A stretch of DNA of 64,000 bases from Cupriavidus sp. U2 (GTDB lineage Bacteria; Pseudomonadota; Gammaproteobacteria; Burkholderiales; Burkholderiaceae), in the NCBI RefSeq assembly GCF_009663685.2, contig NZ_RCOG02000012.1, positions 248,846 to 312,845 on the forward strand, given 5' to 3'. A model generated the notes under the pieces. The model did no database searches. It was not told the origin of the DNA and was given only the letters and a program-made list of their open reading frames with translations. Position numbers and translations under genes: made by a program. Every line of letters begins with the position of its first letter. The first letter of the stretch is position 1. This document shows positions 17,412 through 25,904 of the stretch, in pieces.

Positions 17412-18359
17412 TCAGGCCGGTACGGCGGTTTGCGCGGTGCGCCGCGAATGCGCCAGCAGCACCGCGATGGCGCAACTGCCGATGCGGGCGCGCACGCTGT
17501 CGGCGCGGCTGGTCAGGATGACCGGGACGCGCGCGCCCAACACGATGCCCGCGGCCTCGGCGCCGGCCAGAAACGTCAACTGCTTGGCCAGCATGTTGCC
17601 GGCTTCCAGGTCCGGCACCAGCAGGATATCGGGGTCGCCCGCCACCTCCGACTTGATGCCCTTGGTATCGGCGGCGGCCTTGCTGATGGCGTTGTCGAAC
17701 GCCAGCGGCCCGTCGAGCAGGCCGCCCTCGATCTGCCCGCGCAGGCTCATCATGCACAGCGCAGCGGCTTCGATCGTCGAGGGGATCTTGTCGGTGACGG
17801 TCTCGACGGCAGACAGGATCGCCACCTTGGGCCGCTCGACCCCGAGCACGCGCACCAGGTCGATGGCATTTCGAACGATATCGGCCTTTTCGTTCAGCGT
17901 GGGGAAGATGTTGACGGCCGCGTCGGTAATGAATAGCGGCTTGTGATAGCTCGGCACATCCATCGCGAACACGTGCGACAGCCGCCGCCCGGTGCGCAGG
18001 CCGCTGGCGCTGCGCGCCACCGCATGCAGCAATTCGTCGGTGTGCAGGCTGCCCTTCATCAGCAGTTCGGCCCGGCCCGTGCGGACGGCCTCGACCGCAC
18101 AATCGGCCGACGCATGGCTGTGCGGCGCGTCGATGATCTCGGTGTCGCCCAGCGCCAGCCCATGCTCCTCGGCCACGGCGCGGATGCGGGCCGCGGGGCC
18201 ACACAGGATGGGCACGATCAGCCCGAGGCGCGCCGCTTCCAGCCCGCCATCGAGCGAAGAATAGTCGCAGGGATGCGCTACGGCGGTCGGGATGGGCGGA
18301 AGGCCCTCGCAACGTGCGAGCAGCCGGGCGTACTTGTCGTCGGACGATGGGGTCGGCAT
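17412..18359 (-). CDS. pta: Phosphate acetyltransferase (short, PtB-type)
   Basis: A 315-residue enzyme that exchanges acetyl-CoA and phosphate for acetyl phosphate, paired with AckA. It matches the catalytic-domain-only form of phosphate acetyl/butyryltransferase, with APHSHASADCAVEAVRTG, LMKGSLHTDELL, NIFPTLNEKADIVRNAI and GPLAFDNAIS. The closest style is the C-terminal half of the bifunctional enoyl-CoA hydratase/phosphate acetyltransferases; no hydratase half is present. Acyl-chain preference (acetyl or butyryl) cannot be read from sequence, though the adjacent ackA favours acetyl. The ATG at 18359 has only a weak upstream AGG. Confidence 0.9.
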   Translation of the reverse strand: MPTPSSDDKYARLLARCEGLPPIPTAVAHPCDYSSLDGGLEAARLGLIVPILCGPAARIRAVAEEHGLALGDTEIIDAPHSHASADCAVEAVRTGRAELLMKGSLHTDELLHAVARSASGLRTGRRLSHVFAMDVPSYHKPLFITDAAVNIFPTLNEKADIVRNAIDLVRVLGVERPKVAILSAVETVTDKIPSTIEAAALCMMSLRGQIEGGLLDGPLAFDNAISKAAADTKGIKSEVAGDPDILLVPDLEAGNMLAKQLTFLAGAEAAGIVLGARVPVILTSRADSVRARIGSCAIAVLLAHSRRTAQTAVPA

Positions 18360-18558
18360 GGGCAGGTACCTGGTGAGCCATCGGGACAGCACCCGGCAGG
18401 GCATGCGGATGCTGCGTTGCGCAAACGTTCCGAGCCAGTATAGGCCAACGCGGGCGCCGTATCGATGACTTGGTTCTGTCACTTGCGAAGCGGCCCGACG
18501 CATTGGACTTTGGTAACGGTTGTCAGGGCGCGCCCGGGCTGGTAGATTTTTACTGTTG

Positions 18559-18575
18559 CATCGCAGCAAGCGATG
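18559..18575. promoter_or_regulatory. Perfect inverted repeat upstream of the DUF3141 gene
   Basis: CATCGC-AGCAA-GCGATG is a perfect 6-5-6 dyad centred about 63 bases upstream of the start at 18630, inside the pta/DUF3141 divergent region. It is a candidate operator for an unknown regulator. There is no T run, so it is not a terminator. Confidence 0.35.
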
Positions 18576-18629
18576 TTCGCGCCACGCTGCATGCCATCTG
18601 ACTCCGCCAATCCCCAAGGAGAAACGGAA

Positions 18630-20966
18630 ATGAATGCACGCCAACCTGTCCCGGGGCAAGCATCCGGACAGGACGCCCCCGCCCAGGCCGCCCCGCAGGG
18701 CAAGCCGGCTGATCCAGCCGCATCGGCTGCCCAGGCCACCCTCCCCACTTCACCATTTCCTTCCGCGATATTCCCGTCCGCCATGTTCCCGCCGGTGCCG
18801 ATGAATCCGTTGGCGCAGGCCGCCTGGGAATACGGGCTCGACGCCTGGCAGCGTTCCATCCTGTTTCTCGACGTGCTGCGCCAGCGGGGCAACGAGACCG
18901 CGGAGCACGAGCGCGGTGGCATGCCGCCCGTGCTGGTCTTCGACTACGAGGTGCTGATGGACGGGCGCGATCTGCCCCGGCCGGTGAACTACGCTCTGTT
19001 GCGCATCGTGCCGCCGGAAGCGCATCCCACCGACATGACCCGGCGCCCGTTCGTGGTGATGGACCCGCGCGCGGGTCACGGCCCCGGCATCGGCGGCTTC
19101 AAGGCTGACAGCGAGATCGGCAACGCCATCCGCACCGGCCATCCGTGCTACTTCATCACGTTCTTCCGCGACCCGTGCCCGGGCCAGACGATCGAGGATG
19201 TGGCGCGTACCGAGGGCAAGTTCCTGCAGGCCGTGGCCGAGCGCCATCCCGATGCGCCGGGCAAGCCGTTCGTCGTCGGCAATTGCCAGGCGGGCTGGGC
19301 GCTGCTGATCCTGGCTGCTGCATCCCCGGAAGCGACGGGCCCGATCCTGCTGGCCGGCGCGCCCGTGGCATATTGGTCGGGCGTGCGCGGCAAGAATCCG
19401 ATGCGCTATTCGGGCGGCCTGCTCGGTGGCACGTGGCTGTCGTCGCTGGCGGCCGACCTGGGCAATGGCCGTTTCGACGGCGCCTGGCTGGTGCAGAATT
19501 TCGAGAAGCTGAACCCGTCGAACACGCTCTGGGAAAAGCTGTACAACGTCTATGCCAAGGTCGATACGGAAGGGCCCCGCTTCCTGGAATTCGAACGCTG
19601 GTGGGGCGGCCACTTCCTGATGAACCGCGGCGAAATCGACTGGATCGTGCAGAACCTGTTTGTCGGCAACCACCTGACGGCAGGCGAGGTGCGCAGCAGC
19701 GACGGCCAGACCGTGATCGACCTGCGCAACGTGCGCTCGCCGGTGATCGTGTTTGCCTCCTGGGGGGACAACATCACGCCGCCGCAGCAGGCGCTGAACT
19801 GGATTCCCGATCTCTACGCGAGCGTGGACGAACTGGTGGCCAACGATCAGACCATCGTCTATTGCCTGCATCCGTCCATCGGCCACCTGGGCATCTTTGT
19901 CTCGGGCAGCGTGGCCAACAAGGAGCACTCGGAGCTGTTCTGCGCGCTGGACCTGATCGACGTGCTGCCCCCGGGGCTGTATGAAGCGAAGATCGAGGAC
20001 GTTGCACCTGGGTCCCCGCACACTGACCTGATCGAAGGCCGCTACCTGGTGCGTTTCGAACGCCGCACCATCGACGACATCCTGGCCCTGGACGACGGCC
20101 GCGAGGACGAGCAGCCGTTCGAGGTCGTGCGCCGCGTGGCCGAGATCAACCAGCATCTGTACGATACCTACGCATCGCCATTCGTGCGCGCCATGTCGAA
20201 CGAGGCCACGGCCGAGGGTATCCGTGCGATTCACCCGTCGCGGCTCGAACGCTCGCTGTTCGCCGACAGCAACCCGTGGATGCAGTGGGTTGCCACGATG
20301 GCGCCGGTCGTGCGCGACGCGCGCCAGCCGGTGTCCGCCGACAATCCGCTCCTGGCCATGCAGCAGGCCGTGTCCGACCAGATCGTGCGCTCGCTCGACC
20401 AGTATCGCGATGCGCGCGACGCCTGGCAGGAGCGCATGTTCGAATCGCTCTACGCCACGCCGTGGCTGCCGGCGATGCTGGGCATGACGGCCACGCCGAA
20501 GGCACCGGAGTCGCCCGCCATCACGGCCCTGCGCAAGGAGGTGGCCGAATTGCGGCGGCGCGAGGCAGAACGCGAGATCGACACCGGCACGCCGCTCGAT
20601 GCCTTCCTGCGCGTACTGTCCTATGTGACGCAGGGCCGCTCGGCCATCGAGGAGCGGCCGTTCAACCTGCTGCGCAAGCTGGCGCGCGAGAACCCGCCGG
20701 AGCAGCGCATCACGCTGGCGGAATTCAAGGACGCCGTGCGGCGGCAGAGCTATATCGTCAGCCTCGACCCCGAAGGGGCCATCCGGGCGTTGCCGGCACT
20801 GGTGCCCGAGATGAAGGAGCGCCGCCGCATCATGGTGCTGGCGCACCGCGTGCTGACCGTGGGTGGGCCGCTCGATGCCGAATGGCTGGCGCGTTACCGC
20901 GAGGTTGCGGAGATATTCGGCACCGACCACGGCAACGGCAAGGCCACGCAGGAGGCGCGGGCGTAG
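18630..20966 (+). CDS. DUF3141 protein with PhaC-like alpha/beta-hydrolase core
   Basis: A 778-residue protein of unknown function. The first half is an alpha/beta-hydrolase related to polyhydroxyalkanoate synthase, with a cysteine in the nucleophile elbow: VVGNCQAGW (Cys219). Asp380 (SWGDNITPP) and His419 (PSIGHLGIF) are suitable triad partners. The second half is charged and helical and resembles no catalytic domain I know. The N-terminus (about 60 residues) is proline/alanine-rich and probably disordered, as in phasin-binding proteins. AAGGAG lies eight bases before the ATG. It is divergent from pta-ackA and followed 69 bases later by fabI, so a role in acyl-CoA or PHA metabolism is likely but unproven. 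Confidence 0.8.
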   Translation: MNARQPVPGQASGQDAPAQAAPQGKPADPAASAAQATLPTSPFPSAIFPSAMFPPVPMNPLAQAAWEYGLDAWQRSILFLDVLRQRGNETAEHERGGMPPVLVFDYEVLMDGRDLPRPVNYALLRIVPPEAHPTDMTRRPFVVMDPRAGHGPGIGGFKADSEIGNAIRTGHPCYFITFFRDPCPGQTIEDVARTEGKFLQAVAERHPDAPGKPFVVGNCQAGWALLILAAASPEATGPILLAGAPVAYWSGVRGKNPMRYSGGLLGGTWLSSLAADLGNGRFDGAWLVQNFEKLNPSNTLWEKLYNVYAKVDTEGPRFLEFERWWGGHFLMNRGEIDWIVQNLFVGNHLTAGEVRSSDGQTVIDLRNVRSPVIVFASWGDNITPPQQALNWIPDLYASVDELVANDQTIVYCLHPSIGHLGIFVSGSVANKEHSELFCALDLIDVLPPGLYEAKIEDVAPGSPHTDLIEGRYLVRFERRTIDDILALDDGREDEQPFEVVRRVAEINQHLYDTYASPFVRAMSNEATAEGIRAIHPSRLERSLFADSNPWMQWVATMAPVVRDARQPVSADNPLLAMQQAVSDQIVRSLDQYRDARDAWQERMFESLYATPWLPAMLGMTATPKAPESPAITALRKEVAELRRREAEREIDTGTPLDAFLRVLSYVTQGRSAIEERPFNLLRKLARENPPEQRITLAEFKDAVRRQSYIVSLDPEGAIRALPALVPEMKERRRIMVLAHRVLTVGGPLDAEWLARYREVAEIFGTDHGNGKATQEARA

Positions 20967-21035
20967 CGGTATGTCGCTGGCGCGCTGCCTCGCCCGCGAA
21001 GCCAGCAGAAAGAGCCAACAATGGGAGGTTTGCGC

Positions 21036-21815
21036 ATGCTCCAGGTTCCTAGTCCCCCGCTGTCCGGCAACCGCGTGCTCGTCGTTGGCGTCGCCAACGA
21101 GGATTCCATCGCGTGGGGCTGCGCACGTGCGTTTCGCGAGATGGGCGCCGAAGTGGCCCTGACCTATCTGAACGACAAGGCCTACCCGCATGTGGCGCCG
21201 CTGGCCGAGCAGATCGGGGCGCCGATCCTGATGCCGCTGAACGTGGAAGACGACGCGCAGATGGATGCGCTGTTCGCGCGCATCGGCGAAGTCTGGGGCC
21301 ATCTCGATTCGGTCGTGCATTCGGTGGCCTTCGCGCCCAAGGCCGACCTGCAGGGCGGGCTGCTGCAGTCGTCGGCCGCCGGCTTTGCGCGGGCCATGGA
21401 TGTGTCATGCCATTCGTTCATCCGCATGGCGCGCCGGGCGGTGCCGCTGATGGGGCAGGGCGGCACGCTGTTCGCGATGAGCTATGACGGCGCCAACCGC
21501 GTGGTGCCGAACTACGATCTGATGGGGCCGGTCAAGGCCGCGCTGGAAGCCACCTGCCGCTACCTGGCCTACGAGCTGGGGCCGAAGGGCATCCGCGTGC
21601 ATGCCATCTCGCCGGGGCCGCTCAAGACGCGCGCGGCGTCCGGGCTCAAGGATTTCGATGTCCTGCTGGCCGAGGCAGCCGGCCGTGCGCCGCTGGGCGA
21701 ACTGGTCGACATCATGGATGTGGGCTTTACCACCGCGTACCTGGCCACGCCGTATGCGCGCCGCGTGTCGGGCAATACGGTGTACGTGGACGGTGGCGTA
21801 CACATCATGGGGTGA
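21036..21815 (+). CDS. fabI: Enoyl-[acyl-carrier-protein] reductase FabI
   Basis: A 259-residue short-chain dehydrogenase that reduces trans-2-enoyl-ACP with NADH in fatty acid elongation. The active-site pattern is Tyr150, Tyr160 and Lys167 (SYDGANRVVPNYDLMGPVK), the same spacing as in E. coli FabI. The nucleotide-binding region is VVGVANEDSIAWG and the C-terminus ends GNTVYVDGGVHIMG. I start it at the ATG at 21036, because GGGAGG sits seven bases upstream; an in-frame ATG at 21021 is upstream of that site. This may be a second, non-essential FabI copy, given its placement with DUF3141 rather than in a fatty-acid cluster. Confidence 0.92.
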   Translation: MLQVPSPPLSGNRVLVVGVANEDSIAWGCARAFREMGAEVALTYLNDKAYPHVAPLAEQIGAPILMPLNVEDDAQMDALFARIGEVWGHLDSVVHSVAFAPKADLQGGLLQSSAAGFARAMDVSCHSFIRMARRAVPLMGQGGTLFAMSYDGANRVVPNYDLMGPVKAALEATCRYLAYELGPKGIRVHAISPGPLKTRAASGLKDFDVLLAEAAGRAPLGELVDIMDVGFTTAYLATPYARRVSGNTVYVDGGVHIMG

Positions 21816-21906
21816 AACGTGCGATTGCCGCATCGGCCGGCCGCCACGTGGCAAAGCGCGGCCTAGAATACATGCATCACCACTTTCCAATGCGGGAGAG
21901 GCTGCC

Positions 21907-22149
21907 ATGCAGGTGTTGATCCGCGGGCTGCATCGTGATGTGACCGAGGAAATGCTGCGGGACAAACTCAAGGACTACGCCACGGTGAACTCCGTCGAGA
22001 TCGTGCGCGACGGCGATGCCGATCACCCGTGGGCGTGGGTGGACCTGGCGGTCGACCCGTTCACCTGCTGGCGCCTGCTGCGGCAATTCGACAAGCAATA
22101 CTTTGCCGGCAGCATCATGCGCTGGTACATCCCGGCCCACCAGAGTTGA
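21907..22149 (+). CDS. Small RRM-like RNA-binding protein (hypothetical)
   Basis: An 80-residue protein with an RRM-like opening, MQVLIRGLHRDVTEEMLRDKLKDYATVNSV, which resembles RNP2 and the first helix of an RNA recognition motif. A central HPWAWVDL strand follows, but no canonical RNP1 octamer. GGGAGAGG precedes the ATG. RNA binding is a prediction; a role in regulation or RNA handling is unproven. A short GC hairpin lies just past the stop (22154-22169). Confidence 0.6.
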   Translation: MQVLIRGLHRDVTEEMLRDKLKDYATVNSVEIVRDGDADHPWAWVDLAVDPFTCWRLLRQFDKQYFAGSIMRWYIPAHQS

Positions 22150-22153
22150 CGCC

Positions 22154-22169
22154 GGCCCGCTGGCGGGCC
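22154..22169 (+). terminator. GC-rich hairpin after the RRM-like gene
   Basis: GGCCCGC-TG-GCGGGCC is a perfect 7-bp inverted repeat starting four bases after the stop codon. The loop is only two bases and there is no T run, so a terminator role is weak. Confidence 0.25.
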
Positions 22170-22228
22170 CGCACCGGGTGCTTCTGGCGGTACCATACGC
22201 GTTCCCTTCATTACACACAGGTCAGCGC

Positions 22229-23032
22229 ATGCTCGAACTCCAGGGCGCCATCTGGTTTCGTGCCGGCAAGCAGGATTGGGGCGGTCGCGACCGCATCGCG
22301 CTGCTTGCCGCCATTGGCGAACACGGCTCGATCACGGCTGCCGCGCGTGCGGTGGGCATCAGCTACAAGGGCGCATGGGATGCCATCGATGCCATGAACA
22401 ACAGCGCCGGCGAGCCACTGGTCGTACGCGCCGCCGGCGGCAAGGGCGGCGGCGGCACACGGCTGACCGAGCGGGCCGCGCGCCTGATCGCCACCTACCG
22501 CGCAATGGAAGCCGAGCACGCCCGGTTCATCGCTCACCTGGAGCGGGCCGGGGCGATGTCCGACGCCAATCCCGAAGATATCCATCTGATCCAACGCATG
22601 ATGATTCAGACCAGTGCGCGCAACAAGCTGTTCGGCCGCGTGGAGGCCGTGCGGGCCGGCGCCGTCAACGACGAAGTCACGCTGGCGCTGCCGGGCGGCC
22701 TGCGTATCGTGTCCACGATCACGCACGAGAGCGTGGAAACACTGGGCCTGGCGCCGGGCGCCGAGGCGTTCGCGCTGGTCAAGGCGTCGTCGGTGCTGAT
22801 CGGGCTGCCGGACCCCGTCGCGCGGCTTTCCGCCCGCAACCAGTTGCCCGGCACGGTCGCCCGTGTGGTGCCCGGCGCCGTCAATGCCGAGGTAGTACTC
22901 GAACTCGATGGCGGCGGCACCGTGGCGGCCATCATCAACAACGGGGCGCTGGCCGACCTGGACCTGAAGGAAGGCGTGCGCGCGCTGGCGATCTTCAAGG
23001 CATCGAGCGTCATACTCGGGACGATGATCTGA
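22229..23032 (+). CDS. modE: ModE, molybdate-responsive transcriptional regulator
   Basis: A 267-residue regulator, as long as E. coli ModE. The N-terminal winged helix (residues 1-110) contains ITAAARAVGISYKGAWDAI, and two C-terminal MOP domains of about 65 residues follow (SARNKLFGRVEAV and SARNQLPGTVARV), each ending in an aLVKASSV or aIFKASSV strand. It senses molybdate and represses molybdate uptake. A matching operator is at 25876-25904, upstream of the convergent modABC. The ATG at 22229 has no strong SD. The CYTH gene follows after three bases. Confidence 0.95.
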   Translation: MLELQGAIWFRAGKQDWGGRDRIALLAAIGEHGSITAAARAVGISYKGAWDAIDAMNNSAGEPLVVRAAGGKGGGGTRLTERAARLIATYRAMEAEHARFIAHLERAGAMSDANPEDIHLIQRMMIQTSARNKLFGRVEAVRAGAVNDEVTLALPGGLRIVSTITHESVETLGLAPGAEAFALVKASSVLIGLPDPVARLSARNQLPGTVARVVPGAVNAEVVLELDGGGTVAAIINNGALADLDLKEGVRALAIFKASSVILGTMI

Positions 23033-23035
23033 GCC

Positions 23036-23554
23036 ATGGCACGCAATGTCGAAATCAAGGCGCGCATCGGCAGCGTCGGCGCGCTGGTGCCGCGTGCTGC
23101 GGCCATCGCCACCGAGGGCCCGGAACGGATCGAGCAGGACGACACCTTCTTCCCGTGCCCGAACGGGCGCCTGAAGCTGCGCGCGTTCGACGCAACGTCG
23201 GGCCAGCTGATCTTCTACGCGCGGCCCGATCAGGCCGGGCCCAAGGAGAGCTTCTATATCCTGTCGCCCACCGCGTCGCCAGACACGCTGCGCGACGCGC
23301 TGACCGCTGCGCACGGCACTATCGGGCGGGTGCGCAAGGTGCGCACGCTGTTTCTGGTGGGCCGCACCCGCGTGCATCTGGACCGCGTGGAAGGGCTGGG
23401 CGATTTCCTGGAGCTGGAAGTGGTGCTGCGCGACGGCGAGGCGGTGGATGCCGGCGTGGCAGAGGCCCACGCGCTGATGGCCCGGCTGGGCGTGGCGCCC
23501 GATGCGCTGATCGAGGGCGCCTATCTTGACCTGCTGCGCCAGCAGGTTGCCTGA
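23036..23554 (+). CDS. CYTH-domain protein (class IV adenylate cyclase-like)
   Basis: A 172-residue protein of the CYTH/triphosphate-tunnel family, with N-terminal signature NVEIKAR, then FYARPDQAG and VRKVRTLFLVGRTRVHLDRVEGLGDFLELEV. These acidic and basic residues line the tunnel that binds triphosphates and metal ions. Members include adenylate cyclases (CyaB) and triphosphatases, and the activity here is unknown. The start is three bases after the modE stop, so the two are probably cotranscribed. It converges on modC with three bases between the stops. Confidence 0.82.
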   Translation: MARNVEIKARIGSVGALVPRAAAIATEGPERIEQDDTFFPCPNGRLKLRAFDATSGQLIFYARPDQAGPKESFYILSPTASPDTLRDALTAAHGTIGRVRKVRTLFLVGRTRVHLDRVEGLGDFLELEVVLRDGEAVDAGVAEAHALMARLGVAPDALIEGAYLDLLRQQVA

Positions 23555-23557
23555 CCG

Positions 23558-24280
23558 CTACACAGCGTGGTTGCTCGCGGGCGCGTAGACCGGCGGGTGC
23601 CGGTGCGCGCGGCCGCTGGCGTGGATGCGGCCTTCGCGGATTTCGAGCACGTGGTCGCCCAGCACTTCGACGTCTTCGGGGTCGTGCGAGATCATCAGCA
23701 TCGGCACATCCAGGCTTTCCTGCAGCGCGCGAAGTTCCTCGCGCATCCGCGTGCGCAAGGTCGGGTCCAGCGCCGAAAACGGTTCGTCCAGCAGCAGGAT
23801 GTCGGGCCGTGCCACCAGGGCGCGGGCCAGCGCCACGCGCTGCTTCTGCCCGCCTGAAATCTGCGACGGATACTGGTTGACGATCTCCCCCAGGCCAAAT
23901 GCCTCGACCCAGCGTGCGGCTTCGGGCGGCAGCGCGCGGCGCGCCGGATTGCGCCAGCCCCGCCTGAGCCCGAACGCAATGTTCTGCGATACGGTCAGGT
24001 GCGGGAACAGCGCGTAATCCTGAAAGAGGTAGGCCACGCGGCGCTCCTGCGGCCGAACGTCGATGCCGGTGTCGCTGTCGAACAGCGTGCGGCCATTGAG
24101 CACGATGCGGCCGCTGTCGGGCGCCATCAGGCCGGCAATGGCCCGCAGCGTCAGGCTCTTGCCGGCCCCGGACGGGCCGAACAGCGCAACGCGCCCGCTA
24201 TCCGATTCGAATGAAATATCGAGCGCGAACTGGCGATCTTGCGATGCCATGCGTTTCCGGACGGTGATCTGCATGCTCAT
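23558..24280 (-). CDS. modC: Molybdate ABC transporter ATP-binding protein ModC (short form)
   Basis: A 240-residue ATPase that powers molybdate import with ModA and ModB. Walker A (GPSGAGKS), the Q-loop, the signature ISGGQKQR, Walker B (ILLLDEP) and the H-loop (MISHDPED) are all present. Typical ModC is about 350 residues with a C-terminal MOP/TOBE domain; here the protein stops after the ATPase domain, so this regulatory domain is missing. The start at 24280 has a GGGGGTGAG stretch upstream. It is the last gene of modABC. Confidence 0.92.
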   Translation of the reverse strand: MSMQITVRKRMASQDRQFALDISFESDSGRVALFGPSGAGKSLTLRAIAGLMAPDSGRIVLNGRTLFDSDTGIDVRPQERRVAYLFQDYALFPHLTVSQNIAFGLRRGWRNPARRALPPEAARWVEAFGLGEIVNQYPSQISGGQKQRVALARALVARPDILLLDEPFSALDPTLRTRMREELRALQESLDVPMLMISHDPEDVEVLGDHVLEIREGRIHASGRAHRHPPVYAPASNHAV

Positions 24281-24287
24281 GTCGATC

Positions 24288-25004
24288 TCACCCCCTGATG
24301 GCGTCGCGCCGGAACCTGCGGCGCTCGAACACGGCGTCGGTGCCGCGCTGGGCCGGCGGCACGAGCCGCGCGGCCACCACCAGCAGCACGATGCAGGTGA
24401 GCGACGTCACCAGCACCAGCAGGTTCGCCGTGTCGTCGTTGCCGGCCTGCACGGCCTCGTAGATGGCGACCGACAGGGTTTGCGTGCGGCCCGGCAGGTT
24501 GCCGGCCACCATCAGCGTGGCACCGAATTCGCCCAGCGCCCGCGCAAAGGCCAGCAGCACACCGGCCACGATGCCGGGCAACGCCATGGGCAGCGTCACG
24601 CGGAAGAAGATGGCGGATTCCGAGACGCCCAGCACGCGGGCCGCATTTTCAAGCTGGTGATCGACGCCCTCGAACGCGGCGCGCGCCGACTTGAGCACCA
24701 GCGGAAACGCCACCACGGTCGAAGCCAGGACCGCGCCCTGCCAGGTGAATACCAGTTCGATGCCCAGGTTTTCCAGCCAGGCCCCGAATACGCCCCGCCG
24801 TCCCACCAGCACCAGGAGGTAGTAGCCCAGCACGGTAGGGGGCAGCACCAGCGGCAGCGTCAGGATGGCATCGACCACATCGCGCGCCCGCGAGCGCCAG
24901 CGCGCGATGGCATAGGCGGCGGCCACGCCGAGCACGGCATTGAGCAAGGTAGCCCATCCCGCCACCTTGAGCGACAGCAGTAGCGGAACCCAGACAGCAT
25001 CCAT
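24288..25004 (-). CDS. modB: Molybdate ABC transporter permease ModB
   Basis: A 238-residue inner-membrane permease with about five membrane helices. The EAA loop that contacts ModC is seen as ENAARVLGVSESAIFFRVTLPMALPGI, and LPLVLPPTVLGYYLL is the family N-terminal signature. It forms the molybdate channel with ModC. The start at 25004 (MDAVWVPLLL) has a weak GAAG upstream. The gene is 59 bases after modA and 7 before modC. Confidence 0.92.
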   Translation of the reverse strand: MDAVWVPLLLSLKVAGWATLLNAVLGVAAAYAIARWRSRARDVVDAILTLPLVLPPTVLGYYLLVLVGRRGVFGAWLENLGIELVFTWQGAVLASTVVAFPLVLKSARAAFEGVDHQLENAARVLGVSESAIFFRVTLPMALPGIVAGVLLAFARALGEFGATLMVAGNLPGRTQTLSVAIYEAVQAGNDDTANLLVLVTSLTCIVLLVVAARLVPPAQRGTDAVFERRRFRRDAIRG

Positions 25005-25063
25005 GGCGATGACTTCAGACAGTGATTCGGGGGAACGGGGTTGCCAGGGCAGGCCGTGGCGAC

Positions 25064-25834
25064 TCAGGGCTTCTGGAAACCGTACCTGGCCAGCGTGGCC
25101 TGGCCTTCCGGCGACAGCACATACTGCACGAACGCATTGGCCTGGGGCGCCTGCCTGCTCTGCGTGGTCACGGCGATCGGATAGGTCACCGGCGTGGTGG
25201 CAGGCACGCGCGCGGCCACCTTGACCTTCTCCGGCATCACGGCGGCGTCGGTGGCGAACACGAAGCCGGCATCGACCTCGCCGCGCGCCACATAGTCCAG
25301 CGCCTGGCGCACGTTCTGGGCCGGCACGCCCTTGGCCTCCACTGCATCCCACAGCCCCTGCGACGCCAGCGCGCCCTTGGTGTAGCGGCCCACCGGCACC
25401 GACGACGGGTTGCCGTAGGCAACGCGCCTGATATCGGCGCGGGTCAGGTCCTTCGGCGCGGCGATGTTCAGCTTGCTGTCATGGGGCACGATCAGCACGA
25501 TCGCATTGGCCGCGAAATCCTTGCGCGTGGCGGCCTGCACGACCTTTTCGGTCTCGGCCTTGTCCATGGCGCTCTGGTCGGCCGAGGCGAACACGTCGGC
25601 CGGCGCACCCTTGACGATCTGCTGCATCAGCACGTCCGACGCGCCGAAGTTCAGCACCACCCTGGTATCGGGATGGGCGCGCTCGAATTGCTCGCCCAGC
25701 TGCTTGAACGCGTTGGTCAGGCTGGCGGCGGCAGACACGACCAGGTCGGCGGCAAAGGCCGACGGCGCGGCCAGGGTCAGGGCAAGCAGGGCGGCGCCGG
25801 CGGCGGCACGGCGCGCAAGGGGATAGAGGCTCAT
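25064..25834 (-). CDS. modA: Molybdate-binding periplasmic protein ModA
   Basis: A 256-residue periplasmic protein with a cleavable signal peptide (ALLALTLAAPSAFA). The mature part shows VVSAAASLTNAFKQLGEQFE, NFGASDVLMQQI, GAPADVFASADQ and AGFVFATDA, which carry the oxyanion-binding serines. It captures molybdate for ModBC. First gene of the operon; the ModE operator at 25876-25904 lies about 42-70 bases upstream of its start. Confidence 0.95.
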   Translation of the reverse strand: MSLYPLARRAAAGAALLALTLAAPSAFAADLVVSAAASLTNAFKQLGEQFERAHPDTRVVLNFGASDVLMQQIVKGAPADVFASADQSAMDKAETEKVVQAATRKDFAANAIVLIVPHDSKLNIAAPKDLTRADIRRVAYGNPSSVPVGRYTKGALASQGLWDAVEAKGVPAQNVRQALDYVARGEVDAGFVFATDAAVMPEKVKVAARVPATTPVTYPIAVTTQSRQAPQANAFVQYVLSPEGQATLARYGFQKP

Positions 25835-25875
25835 GGCAGATGCGGCGGAAGGGTATGGAGTGCTCGATGGTTTGC

Positions 25876-25904
25876 ATCCGCAATATAAGCGGCTATATAA
25901 CGCA
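25876..25904 (-). promoter_or_regulatory. ModE operator of modABC
   Basis: ATCCGCAATATA (25876-25887), a six-base spacer, and TATATAACGCA (25894-25904) form two half-sites. They closely match the known ModE box (ATCGCTATATA-N6-TATATAACGAT), with the same spacing. It lies upstream of modA and is expected to overlap its promoter, giving repression by molybdate-bound ModE. It also faces the 5'-nucleotidase gene on the other strand. Confidence 0.85.

Noticed and set aside
18750-21320. A 856-codon minus-strand frame
   Set aside because: It is the antisense of the DUF3141 and fabI genes and has no domain resemblance.
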